Positions 54,887 through 63,106 of a DNA stretch of 64,000 bases are shown here, one piece after another. The notes below the pieces were generated by a model that saw only the letters and a list, made by a program, of their open reading frames with translations, ran no database searches and was not told the origin of the DNA. The number at the start of each line of letters is the position of its first letter. Within the stretch, counting starts at the first letter, position 1. Position numbers and translations under genes: made by a program. Origin of the DNA: Brevundimonas fontaquae (GTDB taxonomy: Bacteria > Pseudomonadota > Alphaproteobacteria > Caulobacterales > Caulobacteraceae); contig NZ_CP070968.1 in the NCBI RefSeq assembly GCF_017086445.1, positions 2,976,001-3,040,000 of the forward strand, given 5' to 3'.

Positions 54887-55813
54887 TCACCGCCCCGGCG
54901 TATAGGGCCGCTTGGCCCGCCAATCCTCGGCGAACTGGGTCAGTTCGGCGTCCGGCGCATCGGGCAGCGTCACCATCACCCGCGCCAGCAGATCGCCCCG
55001 CCTGCCTTGCGCAAACGCGCCCCGCCCCTTCAGCCTCAGCACCTTGCCCGAGTTCGATCCGGCCGGCAGCGTCATCTGCACCACGCCCTCGGGCGTCGGC
55101 ACCCGCACCTTTGCGCCCAGCACCGCATCGGGGACCGACACCGGCAGATCCATGGTCAGGTCCGCCCCGTCGCGCTTGTAGATGGGGTGCGATTCGATCC
55201 TGAGTTCGATCAGGGCGTCGCCGTTCTCGGCCCCGCGCCCCGGTGATCCCTGGCCGCGCAGGCGGATCGTCTGGCCTTCCGACGCGCCCTTGGGAATGGT
55301 CACGTCCAGGGTGCGTCCGTCCGAAAACTGGATCCGTCGCGTCGCCCCGGCGATGGCGTCTTCCAGACTGATGTCCAGCGTCGCCTTCACGTCCTGACCG
55401 CGCGAGGTGAAGTCCCGCGCGCCGCGCTGACGCCCGCCGCCGCCGAACATGCCGAACAGGTCGTCCAGATCGACGCCTTCGAAGTTGGCCCGCCCCCCCG
55501 GCCCGCCGCCTTGTCCGAACGGATTGCCGCCTTGGCCGAACGGGCTGCCGCCGGCGCGACCGCCCCCGCCGAAGCCGCGGTACTGTTCGTTGCCGTCCCC
55601 GTCGATCTGGCCCGCGTCGTATTTGGCGCGCTTTTCCTTGTCGCCCAGGATGTCGAAGGCCGCCGTCACCCGTTTGAACTTGTCCTCGGTGATCTTGTCG
55701 CCGGGGTTCTTGTCGGGATGCAGTTCCTTGGCGAGCTTGCGATACGCCTTTTTGACCTCGTCCGCGCTCGCGCCCTTCGAAACGCCCAGTTCCTTGTAGG
55801 GGTCGCCTGCCAC
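54887..55813 (-). CDS. DnaJ-like co-chaperone, class B (CbpA-type)
   Basis: J-domain protein of 308 residues starting with GTG 55813. The J domain occupies residues 1-70 (DPYKELGVSKGASADEVKKA, with the HPD tripeptide in ELHPDKNPGD). A Gly/Phe linker (about 78-125, GFGGGGRAGGSPFGQGGNPF) and two C-terminal beta-sandwich substrate domains (DVTIPKGASEGQTIRLRGQG) follow. The zinc-finger Cys-repeat region of true DnaJ is missing, so it is a CbpA/class B type partner of DnaK. It lies between serC and the phage-like tail genes on the same strand. Confidence 0.92.
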   Translation of the reverse strand: MAGDPYKELGVSKGASADEVKKAYRKLAKELHPDKNPGDKITEDKFKRVTAAFDILGDKEKRAKYDAGQIDGDGNEQYRGFGGGGRAGGSPFGQGGNPFGQGGGPGGRANFEGVDLDDLFGMFGGGGRQRGARDFTSRGQDVKATLDISLEDAIAGATRRIQFSDGRTLDVTIPKGASEGQTIRLRGQGSPGRGAENGDALIELRIESHPIYKRDGADLTMDLPVSVPDAVLGAKVRVPTPEGVVQMTLPAGSNSGKVLRLKGRGAFAQGRRGDLLARVMVTLPDAPDAELTQFAEDWRAKRPYTPGR

Positions 55814-55903
55814 GTCCGTTGTCGCTCCAGCTGAAAAAGGTCGAGAGGCCGTCAGTTAAGCCATGCCCCGCCCCGCGCAAAGGGCTGGACACGCCCTATT
55901 TCG

Positions 55904-58900
55904 TCAGACCCGCCGGATTTCCGCCTCGACTTCAGCTTCTGGGCTCCAGCCAAACCCCTCGCCCCACTGCGCTACGGCGATCTGCGCTGTCGATGTCACG
56001 CCTTCTGGGAAGTCCGCCGACAAATCGGCCGCAGAATAGGATGCAGACAGCCCCTCGACCTCCATCGTCCGCACCACGATCTTCCCATCCAGTATGCGCA
56101 GCCGGAACTGCATCGAATCGACCGGTGTCGGTTCTCCGTCCCAGCTATCGCCGAACAGCCGCACGCGTGGCGTCCATCCGATCGTCAGACCCTCGGCCGA
56201 CGTCTCGACCGTCAGACCAGACGGCGACCACGGCCGATCATGCACGCCCCTCGGCACGAACAGAGTCTCGCTGAACCCCGCACCGCCCGGCGCCGCGCCA
56301 GCCGGTCCCGCGCGACAGACCAGCGGCAGTCCTCGCTCGCCCCGCCCGATGTCCGCGCGCGCCAGCCGGTCGTCCAGAAACACCACGACCGAACCCGCCC
56401 CGGCGCCCGCCCGCATCTCGACCTCTGTCCCCTGCTGCCCGCGCAACAGGCTCGTCAGCCGCCACGTCCCCGGCCAGACCAACTCCGCCGACCGATACTG
56501 TACGAGCTCCCAGCCCACAGCCGTCTCGACCGCCAGCGCATTGCCGCCGCCCAGCACCGCCGCCTCGACCGCGCTTTCCGGCGCCTCGCCCTCGACCCGC
56601 ACCACCACGGCGTTGGCCTCGTCCCAGCGGTGCCGCACGCCCGGCCCCAGCGCCTCGACCAGCAACCCGACCGTCGCCGGCGTCTCCACTTCGCCCCTCG
56701 CGGTCAGGGTCTCTGCGGTCGGCCCCGCATGCAGCCGCATCGGCCGCCAAGGCTCGGCCGCCACGGCGATCAAGGGCCGCGCGTCCGCCTCACGCCCCAT
56801 CAAGGGCGGCAGGTCCAAGACCTTCAGGAACGGCGCCCCGACCACGACCGGAGTCTCGCCCCCGCGCCAGACGCCGTCATCCTCGACCGTCCGCCGCGCA
56901 GTCACCGGCTCCAGCACCGCCGACGGCGTCTCGTCCGACGTGATCCGCATCACCCGCCAGTCGTCTGACCGACCCTCCAGCCGCACCCCGTCCCCCGGCT
57001 CCAGCCGCAAGGCTTCCAGCGGCCCCAACACCAGCGTTCTCGCCTCGACGCCCTCGCCCTCCAGCGCCCGCTTCGCCGCCGCCTTCGCCAGCCCGCCGCC
57101 GCACACCAGCGGCAAGTCCAGATCGACCCCGCCCGCCGTCGCCGCCGCATCGTCCGACCGCACGACCACCGCCCCGGTCTGATAGTCCGCCGTCTCGTCG
57201 ACGAAGCGCACCCTCGCCTCGCCCGCCCTGGGCTCCAGCGTCCGCGTCGCCGTCTCCGCCGCCCCACCATCGGGCAGAGCCAGCGCCTCGCCCGCGATCT
57301 CGACCACCGTCTCCACCCGCCCCAGCACGGCGACCTTCCCATCGCGCTCTGCCGCCACGGCGTCGAACGCCGTCAGCAGCGGCTCCAGCGCATCGCGCGT
57401 CCGCATCGGCCGGTCGATGACATAGCCGGCCGCCGCCCCCTCGACGCCCTCAATCGCCATCTCTTCGCGCGACAACCCGCCTCGCGCCAGCACCGCCTCG
57501 ATCAGATCGCGCCCGTCGCCCGCCAGTCGTCCGTTCAGCCAATGCCCGGCGCGCCACGCCCCTGCGTCGGCCCAGACATCGCGTTGCGCGGGAAACGCCG
57601 GATAGGGCCGCGCGTCCCAGCACCAGGCGTCCGCCGCCTCCAGCATCCGCCCGCCATAGACCTCCGAAACAGGGTTGTTACCAGGCTCCGCATAATGCCC
57701 CAGCACCGCCTCCAGCGCCCCCCGCTGCACCGCATTGTCGCGCGCGCCGGTCGATCCCGGCGGCAACCGGCTCTCCGTACTCTTTGCATCCTGAAACAGG
57801 TTCGGCGCATTGCCGCCCCGGTCCACCGCGGCACAGCCGAACTCCGACAGCCGCACCGGCTTCATTCCCGGAACCCAAGCCGTCGGCACAGCGCTCCGCA
57901 CCCCGCCCGGCCTGTCATGGTGCGGGTTCGACCACCAGCCTTTCAGGTCCTTGGGCCGAAACACCCAGTCCTCGCCATGCGCCCCGTCGACGATGGGCGT
58001 CCTTGTCTGCGCCGCCCGATCCGCCTCGCTGGCGTAGTACCAGTCGAACCCGTCCCCGCCCGCGACGCCCGCCGCTAGATAGGCCGGGTCCGCCGCCCCG
58101 CCGAACGTCGCCGCATCGACCCCGCCGTCGCCCGCTCGCCAGTCCGTCAGCGGCGGATAAAAGTCGATGGACACATGATCGATGTTCGCATCGGCCCACA
58201 GCGGATCGAGATGAAACACCACCTCCCCACCCGCCTGCCGCCCGAAATATTCGCTCCAGTCGGCCGCATAGGACAGTTTCACCCCCGGCCCGACTGCGGC
58301 CCGACACTCCGCCGCCAGCGTCCGGAGCTGATAGACCGCCGGAAAGCCTCCGGCCGCATCGCGCGTCCAGGTCACGCCCCGCATCTCCGACCCGATCAAC
58401 AGGCCGTCCGCCCCCTCATCCGCCGCGATCCGGGCATAGTGCAGCGCCATCCGCCGCAAGCCCCAGTCGTCCGTCCCGCCGAACAGCGCCGCGATCTCCG
58501 CTGTCGCCCCGGCCCCATTGACGCCCGCCACACGCCCCCGCCACGGATAACCGGGGCAGTCCATGAAGACGAACGGATACAGGGTCACCTCCAGCCCCCG
58601 CGCCTTCAGCTCGCGGATCGCCTGACGCACGCTCTCGTCCGACGGCGTCCCGCCATAGGCCGGCGCCCCATCCACCCGACTGACTTCATAGGCCTCATCG
58701 CGCGCAACACCCGCCACGGACCAGACCAGCGGTTCGGTCGGCTTGTCGCGCCGCTCCACCCCCGGCCGCACGACGCAGTGCCCGGCCCTCAGGTCGCTGC
58801 CGAACCACCCGACCACCAGGCTGACCCGTTTCAGGTTCGGCAGTTGCGCCTGAAGTTGATCCAGCGACACGGCCAGGTCCGCTCGGCCCTCGCCATTGTG

Positions 58901-59602
58901 CACATTCTCCGCCGTCGTCCGCGTCAGTCCCTCGCGGCGCACCACCGCCTCGGTCGCCAGGGCGAACTCCCCCGCGCCGGGGATCAGACACACCCCCTCC
59001 AGCAAATCTTCCAGCCGCGCCGTCTGTCCGCGCGGCCGCCGAAACACCTCGAAGCTCAGCTGAGGGACCCGATCCCCGAACGGCCCCAGCGGCAGGTCCT
59101 CGAACACCACATAGGCCGTCCCGCGATAGGCTGGCGCATCCCGTTCCACCGCCTCGATCAGCGGATCCGCCGTCTGGTCCTCGCCCCCACGATGCACCCG
59201 CATCACCACGCCGGTCATGTCCATCAGCCGCCCGTCGGCCCAGACCCGCCCGACCCCGTCGATCTCGCCCTCGCAAAGCGCCACGGCGAAGCTCAGCGAA
59301 TAGACATAGTCGACCGTCTTCGGCCCGCCCTTGCCCGCCCGGCCCTTGTTTTTGCCTTCCAGGAACCGCGCCGCCCAGATCACCTGACCCGTCACCCGCG
59401 CCCGTCCGAAGACGCAGGCCATCGGCGCGCCTTCCGCCGTGCCCTGGACCTTCAGTGTCTCCAGCCTCGGCCCCACCTGCCGCGCCGGACCCAGCGAGCC
59501 CACCACCCGATTGTCGATCGCCCGCCCAAGGGTCGAGCCGATCACCCGCCCGACCGGCCCGCCGACCGACTGCCCGACCGCGCTCAAAACGACTTGCGCC
59601 AT
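55904..59602 (-). CDS. GTA baseplate hub / host-specificity protein (TIM-barrel, gp15-like)
   Basis: The 1232-residue protein has the layout of RcGTA gene 15. A short Gly-rich hydrophobic N-terminus (VVLSAVGQSVGGPVGRVIGS) and a tail-hub-like segment (RLETLKVQGTAEGAPMACVF) lead into a TIM-barrel-like domain (about 430-740, SYAADWSEYFGRQAGGEVVF, HVSIDFYPPLTDWR, KPVRLSEFGCAAVD). The phage-tail_3 region around YVIDRPMRTRDALEPLLTAF and C-terminal beta domains follow. It would form the distal tail part that contacts the recipient cell. GGAGG lies five bases before the ATG, outside the adjacent repeat. It is directly downstream (zero spacing) of the NlpC/P60 gene and last in the visible tail block. 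Confidence 0.9.
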   Translation of the reverse strand: MAQVVLSAVGQSVGGPVGRVIGSTLGRAIDNRVVGSLGPARQVGPRLETLKVQGTAEGAPMACVFGRARVTGQVIWAARFLEGKNKGRAGKGGPKTVDYVYSLSFAVALCEGEIDGVGRVWADGRLMDMTGVVMRVHRGGEDQTADPLIEAVERDAPAYRGTAYVVFEDLPLGPFGDRVPQLSFEVFRRPRGQTARLEDLLEGVCLIPGAGEFALATEAVVRREGLTRTTAENVHNGEGRADLAVSLDQLQAQLPNLKRVSLVVGWFGSDLRAGHCVVRPGVERRDKPTEPLVWSVAGVARDEAYEVSRVDGAPAYGGTPSDESVRQAIRELKARGLEVTLYPFVFMDCPGYPWRGRVAGVNGAGATAEIAALFGGTDDWGLRRMALHYARIAADEGADGLLIGSEMRGVTWTRDAAGGFPAVYQLRTLAAECRAAVGPGVKLSYAADWSEYFGRQAGGEVVFHLDPLWADANIDHVSIDFYPPLTDWRAGDGGVDAATFGGAADPAYLAAGVAGGDGFDWYYASEADRAAQTRTPIVDGAHGEDWVFRPKDLKGWWSNPHHDRPGGVRSAVPTAWVPGMKPVRLSEFGCAAVDRGGNAPNLFQDAKSTESRLPPGSTGARDNAVQRGALEAVLGHYAEPGNNPVSEVYGGRMLEAADAWCWDARPYPAFPAQRDVWADAGAWRAGHWLNGRLAGDGRDLIEAVLARGGLSREEMAIEGVEGAAAGYVIDRPMRTRDALEPLLTAFDAVAAERDGKVAVLGRVETVVEIAGEALALPDGGAAETATRTLEPRAGEARVRFVDETADYQTGAVVVRSDDAAATAGGVDLDLPLVCGGGLAKAAAKRALEGEGVEARTLVLGPLEALRLEPGDGVRLEGRSDDWRVMRITSDETPSAVLEPVTARRTVEDDGVWRGGETPVVVGAPFLKVLDLPPLMGREADARPLIAVAAEPWRPMRLHAGPTAETLTARGEVETPATVGLLVEALGPGVRHRWDEANAVVVRVEGEAPESAVEAAVLGGGNALAVETAVGWELVQYRSAELVWPGTWRLTSLLRGQQGTEVEMRAGAGAGSVVVFLDDRLARADIGRGERGLPLVCRAGPAGAAPGGAGFSETLFVPRGVHDRPWSPSGLTVETSAEGLTIGWTPRVRLFGDSWDGEPTPVDSMQFRLRILDGKIVVRTMEVEGLSASYSAADLSADFPEGVTSTAQIAVAQWGEGFGWSPEAEVEAEIRRV

Positions 59603-60199
59603 CTACGCCTCCAAAAATCCTCCCCCGTTCACGGGGGAGGGGGACCACGAAGTGGTGGAGGGGGCGACCGCACACCCAACCTCTGATCCTGCTTCACCAA
59701 AATTCGTGGGACTTTCGCCCCCTCCACCACGCTGAGCGCGGTCCCCCTCCCCCGCTTCGCGGTGGAGGATTGGAAACCGGAACACGGCCGCCAGCCGTCT
59801 TCGCCACCACACGCCCATCCAGCTTTCGACCACCGCCCGTCCCCAATAGGCGTGGATCATCCTCGGCTCCGGCCCGCCAACATCGCTCAGGATGGCGCAA
59901 TGCTTCATCGCCGCCCCCGGCGACATCCGAAACAGCAACACGTCGCCCGCCCGCATCTGATCGACCACAACCGGGCGCATCCACCGCCCCGCCGCCTCCA
60001 GCAGCGTCTCGCGCCCGCCGACCTCGGCCCAGTCCGCCGAATAGGCCGGCAAGACCTCGGGCTCCTCTCCCACCACCTCGCGCCACACCCCGCGCACCAG
60101 TCCCAGACAGTCCGCGCCCACACCCTTCACGCTGGCCTGATGCCGATAGGGCGTGCCGAGCCAGGACCGGGCGGACACCACCACCGCGCTCCCCCTCAC
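59603..60199 (-). CDS. GTA NlpC/P60 cell-wall peptidase (gp14-like) with repeat-derived C-terminal extension
   Basis: Tail-associated peptidoglycan hydrolase, 198 residues from GTG 60199, which overlaps the DUF2163 stop as GTGA; the open frame continues upstream, but only as shadow. The core is ARSWLGTPYRHQASVKGVGA, then the nucleophile Cys31 in GADCLGLVRGVW, His100 in AAMKHCAIL, and MIHAYWGRAVVESW. RcGTA-type homologues are about 145 residues and end near ...AFRFP plus a few residues. Here residue 143 (FRFP) is followed by about 52 residues encoded by palindromic repeat copy 4 (ILHREAGEGDRAQRGG ... [14 protein letters not shown]) before FLEA and stop. The insertion seems in frame and leaves the catalytic domain intact. 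Confidence 0.88.
   Translation of the reverse strand: MRGSAVVVSARSWLGTPYRHQASVKGVGADCLGLVRGVWREVVGEEPEVLPAYSADWAEVGGRETLLEAAGRWMRPVVVDQMRAGDVLLFRMSPGAAMKHCAILSDVGGPEPRMIHAYWGRAVVESWMGVWWRRRLAAVFRFPILHREAGEGDRAQRGGGGESPTNFGEAGSEVGCAVAPSTTSWSPSPVNGGGFLEA
59617..59770. repeat. Palindromic repeat element, subtype B, copy 4, inside a coding sequence
   Basis: This 154 bp element has ends ATCCTCCCCCG (59617-59627) and CGGTGGAGGAT (59760-59770, one mismatch to perfect). The inner GGGGGACCACGAAGTGGTGG and GCGGTCCCCCTCCCCCG blocks match copy 3. It lies within the 3' part of the NlpC/P60 gene and stops 15 bases short of the next start codon, leaving that gene's ribosome-binding site untouched. Confidence 0.88.
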
Positions 60200-60882
60200 C
60201 GCCGACTCCCGCCGTCGTTTCGCGCACTCCCGGCCGGATAGGCCGTCAGGAAGTCGTCCCCCGGCACATCCGGAAATCCGCGAAAGTTCGCGCCATTCCC
60301 GAACCTCCCGACACAGGTATTCCACCGCTTGTCGCAGACCCGCCCCGCCGGCTCCGCGACCCCGCATCTCTGGTCTCCCAGCCGCGCATCGCACATCCGC
60401 CCATAGGTCCGCCCGACCACCTGCTCCAGCTTGGCCAGCCGTCCCTCAAGCTCGGCGACGAAGCCTCCTGCGCTCAAGCAGCCCGCAGGGCGATAGCGCG
60501 ACAAAGAGCCCTGGCGCCGTATCTTCGCCAGCGCCACCGACCACAATCGCACCTTCAGATCCGGCCGCGCCCAGTCCACGCGCCACAGTTCGACCGTCGC
60601 CGCATCGAACAGCCCCGCCGCCACATCCGCTTCAGTGATCGCCGCATCGTCCAGCACGCCCGCCGCCGAAACCGACCCCGCCGCCAGCCCGACCGCGCTC
60701 TCGCCCGCCCCCGCCGTCCAGCCGCTCGCCGCCCGACAGACGACCCCGTCCAACACCAGGTCCCGGTCGTGATCGGTGAACCCCATCACCACGCCGTCGG
60801 CCCGCTGCAGCCGCCAGACATGGCACAGCGTCGCCGCCCCGCTCTCGATGCGGGCGGTCATTTCGTTCGGTATGTCGCGCAT
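60196..60882 (-). CDS. GTA DUF2163 tail protein (gp13-like)
   Basis: Distal tail/baseplate protein of 228 residues. DUF2163 landmarks are visible: the N-terminal ATLCHVWRLQRADGVVMGFT, the DHDRDL box, and a central beta region. The Cys-containing C-terminal segment GRMCDARLGDQRCGV / VCDKRWNTCVGRFGNGANFR carries four Cys that probably hold a metal. The ATG lies three bases after the DUF2460 stop, and the end overlaps the P60 gene by GTGA, the RcGTA g12-g13-g14-g15 order. It ends FRGFPDVPGDDF, as usual for the family. Confidence 0.93.
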   Translation of the reverse strand: MRDIPNEMTARIESGAATLCHVWRLQRADGVVMGFTDHDRDLVLDGVVCRAASGWTAGAGESAVGLAAGSVSAAGVLDDAAITEADVAAGLFDAATVELWRVDWARPDLKVRLWSVALAKIRRQGSLSRYRPAGCLSAGGFVAELEGRLAKLEQVVGRTYGRMCDARLGDQRCGVAEPAGRVCDKRWNTCVGRFGNGANFRGFPDVPGDDFLTAYPAGSARNDGGSRR

Positions 60883-60885
60883 GGC

Positions 60886-61500
60886 TCAGACCCGAACCTC
60901 GATCAGCGGAACCGCTGCCATCCGCCCGGCCTCAAAGCTCTCCAGCGTCGTCTCGATCCGGTCCGAGTCGAACCGCACCGGCGTGTCGAACCGAAACCCC
61001 GCCGTCACCGCGACACCCGCCTCCGGCGCGCTCTCCAGCGTCACCCGCCCGGTTGCGAAGTCGACCGCAAAGGCCGTCGTCTCGACACCACCCACCGCAA
61101 TCCGCACCGATCCCTCGACCGGCTTGGCGACCGGCCGCTCCACATCGCCGTAGCGCTTCACCAGATCGAACGCGGTGCGCGTCCCATCCCCGACGCCCAG
61201 CACCTGATCCTCAGACGATACCACCCCGCCCGGCGCGCACGATTTGAAGTCGGCGAAGTCCTTCAACCGGAACCCGTACAGCCGTCCCCGCCGCGCCTCG
61301 AAGAAGGCGACCAGCTCGGCCATGTCGTCCAGCGACCTCAGGTTCGCCCCGATCAGATACCGCCTGCGCCCCAGCGCCCAGGGCGTGGAGCGCCGCTCGA
61401 ACCCTGACGCCAGCGTCGTGATCTCCGTCCGACGCTCCACCCCGCCGGTCGAACCGAACGCCAGCCGCGCGGGCAGGCGCACCTCGTGAAAGGCGTCCAT
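60886..61500 (-). CDS. GTA DUF2460 distal tail protein (gp12-like)
   Basis: Distal-tail ring-type protein of 204 residues. ATG 61500 has AGGAGAG eight bases upstream and gives MDAFHEVRLPARLAFGSTGG, the family's standard N-terminus; the frame extends to 61542 without support. Further hallmarks are ERRTEITTLASGFERRSTPW, then ALGRRRYLIGANLRSLDD, and FFEARRGRLYGFRLKDFADF. It precedes DUF2163 by three bases. In RcGTA it would follow the tape-measure gene directly, but here two opposite-strand DUF805 genes sit between. Confidence 0.93.
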   Translation of the reverse strand: MDAFHEVRLPARLAFGSTGGVERRTEITTLASGFERRSTPWALGRRRYLIGANLRSLDDMAELVAFFEARRGRLYGFRLKDFADFKSCAPGGVVSSEDQVLGVGDGTRTAFDLVKRYGDVERPVAKPVEGSVRIAVGGVETTAFAVDFATGRVTLESAPEAGVAVTAGFRFDTPVRFDSDRIETTLESFEAGRMAAVPLIEVRV

Positions 61501-61584
61501 GAACACTCTCCTGTTGTGCAATGTCGCCCGCCCGGTCCACACCTTGGTGGCGGCGCCTACGCCGCGTCTTTGCGAGACACGGCC

Positions 61585-62232
61585 TTGCGCGGCGAAATTC
61601 TCAGTTACGATCCGACGACCGGCGACGGCCTGATCAGCGGCGACGACTTGCAGCGCTACGCCTTCACCTCGGCCGCCGCCGGTCTCGAACCGGGCCGCCG
61701 CGTCGACTTCGTGGTTCAGGACGGCCAGGCCCTCAGCCTTATGGTCCTGCGCGACGGGCCGCTGCCGCCGGCCGTCTATCCGCCCGAACCGGACTTGGGC
61801 CTATGGGGCTATTTCGTCCGGTGCGTCACCGACCTCTACATCCAAGGCCACGGCCGGGCGCGGCGAAAGGAATACTGGTCCTTCGCCCTATTCCAGTTTC
61901 TGATCACGGTGATCGCCTTCATGCCGGTGATCGGCCTGGCCATCGCCGACGCCGAGATGGGCTATGACATGGAGGCCTGGGGCATGGCCTGGGTCTGCCT
62001 CGTCATCCTTGTCTATCTGGCTCTGGTGGCGCCCGGCATCGCCGTCACCATCCGACGCTTTCACGATGTCGGCTTCAGCGGCTGGATGATCCTGATCGGC
62101 CTTATCCCCTACGTCGGCGGGTTGTTCGTCTTCATCGTCAGCCTGCTGCCGTCGCAGCCGGGCGCGAACGTCCACGGCGCACCGCCCAAGGGGTCGTCCT
62201 CATTACAAACGCGACAGGATCGGCCAGCTTGA
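61585..62232 (+). CDS. Cold-shock-like/DUF805 membrane protein, first copy
   Basis: The frame is open from a GTG at 61486, but that overlaps the divergent DUF2460 gene. TTG 61585 gives LRGEILSYDPTTGDGLISGD, colinear with the second copy, and about 215 residues. Residues 1-60 form a small beta domain resembling a cold-shock/OB fold (GLISGDD, then RYAFTS and GRRVDFVV). The DUF805 membrane domain follows, with GRARRKEYWSFALFQFLI, three to four hydrophobic helices and the signature IRRFHDVGFSGWMILIGLI. Function unknown. With its neighbour it forms a tandem pair placed inside the GTA tail block on the other strand. The start is uncertain. Confidence 0.8.
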   Translation: MRGEILSYDPTTGDGLISGDDLQRYAFTSAAAGLEPGRRVDFVVQDGQALSLMVLRDGPLPPAVYPPEPDLGLWGYFVRCVTDLYIQGHGRARRKEYWSFALFQFLITVIAFMPVIGLAIADAEMGYDMEAWGMAWVCLVILVYLALVAPGIAVTIRRFHDVGFSGWMILIGLIPYVGGLFVFIVSLLPSQPGANVHGAPPKGSSSLQTRQDRPA

Positions 62233-62310
62233 CCTTTTCGGGTTGCTGGGATTGCACGGGTCGGCGATGTTGCCGCCGCGCCAGATCGGGCGCCAGTCAT
62301 GGAGATCTCA

Positions 62311-63012
62311 GTGCGCGGTGAAATTCTCAGCTACGACGCCACGACCGGCGTCGGTCTGATCAGCGGCGACGACGGCGCCCGTTACGACTTCACCTCGGCC
62401 GCGCTGCAATCGCCGGCCGTGCCCGCCGCCGGCGTCCGCGTCGACTTCGTCCCCGAAGGCGCCGCCGCCACCCAGATCCTGATCCTGGCCGGTTCGCCCA
62501 CCACCACCGGCGTCGCCGGCGGCTACGCCAGCTCGACCTCGACCGCCGTCGCCGGCTTCGACTGGCAAAAGCTGTTCCTGTCCTTCGAGGGCCGCATCCG
62601 TCGCAGCCATTTCTGGATCGGCTGGCTGATCCTGCTGGGCGTCAACGTCGTCATCAGCTGGATTCCCTTCATCAATCTGCTGGGCATCGTGCTGATCTGG
62701 CCGAACCTGGCCATTTCGGTGAAGCGTCTGCACGACATGGGCAAGACCGGCTGGCTGATCGCCATTCCCTGGGTCGGCTCGGTCGTCGCCTTTATAGCTG
62801 GCTTCGCCATGATGATCGCCGGCGCCGTCGCCAACGGCTATGCCGAGGACTATTACGAGAGCAATCCCGCCGCCGTCTTCGCCCTGATGGGCCCGGCCTT
62901 CGGCCTGTTCGCGATCGCCGGCTTGCTGGGCCTGGCCTTCCTGTTGTGGATCGGTCTGGTCGACAGCCAGAAGGGCGAAAACCGCTTCGGCCCGAACCCC
63001 AAGGGCGAATAA
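62311..63012 (+). CDS. Cold-shock-like/DUF805 membrane protein, second copy
   Basis: 233 residues from GTG 62311, which has GGAGA six bases upstream and aligns with the first copy (VRGEILSYDATTGVGLISGD); ATG 62299 would add four residues. The same plan holds: a beta-rich N-terminal domain of about 60 residues, a short Ser/Thr/Ala linker, then DUF805 with FEGRIRRSHFWIGWLILLG, helices, the SVKRLHDMGKTGWLIAIPWV signature and two further helices. It ends KGENRFGPNPKGE. Likely arose by tandem duplication of the upstream gene. Role unknown. Confidence 0.85.
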   Translation: MRGEILSYDATTGVGLISGDDGARYDFTSAALQSPAVPAAGVRVDFVPEGAAATQILILAGSPTTTGVAGGYASSTSTAVAGFDWQKLFLSFEGRIRRSHFWIGWLILLGVNVVISWIPFINLLGIVLIWPNLAISVKRLHDMGKTGWLIAIPWVGSVVAFIAGFAMMIAGAVANGYAEDYYESNPAAVFALMGPAFGLFAIAGLLGLAFLLWIGLVDSQKGENRFGPNPKGE

Positions 63013-63018
63013 GCAGCA

Positions 63019-63099
63019 AGTGGCGAGTGACGAGTGGTCAGTGGAGAGACGCGCCGCGTCGGCATCCTCGCTCGGCACTCGTCACTAACCACTCGCCAC
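63019..63099. repeat. Inverted repeat of AGTGGCGAGTG type at the convergent junction
   Basis: The left arm AGTGGCGAGTGACGAGTGG (from 63019) and the right arm ending CCACTCGCCACT (to about 63099) pair over at least 11 bases, with further internal GAGTG/CACTC modules, around a GC-rich centre. It starts seven bases after the DUF805 stop and ends just before the tape-measure stop, so it could act as a bidirectional terminator. It is unrelated in sequence to the four CTCCCC elements. Confidence 0.65.
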
Positions 63100-63106
63100 T
63101 CGTCAA

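Noticed and set aside
58175..61407. Several long plus-strand frames rich in Pro/Arg/Ser opposite the GTA tail genes
   Set aside because: Low-complexity translations and no motifs; the minus strand carries colinear GTA gene families with GTGA and zero-spacing junctions.
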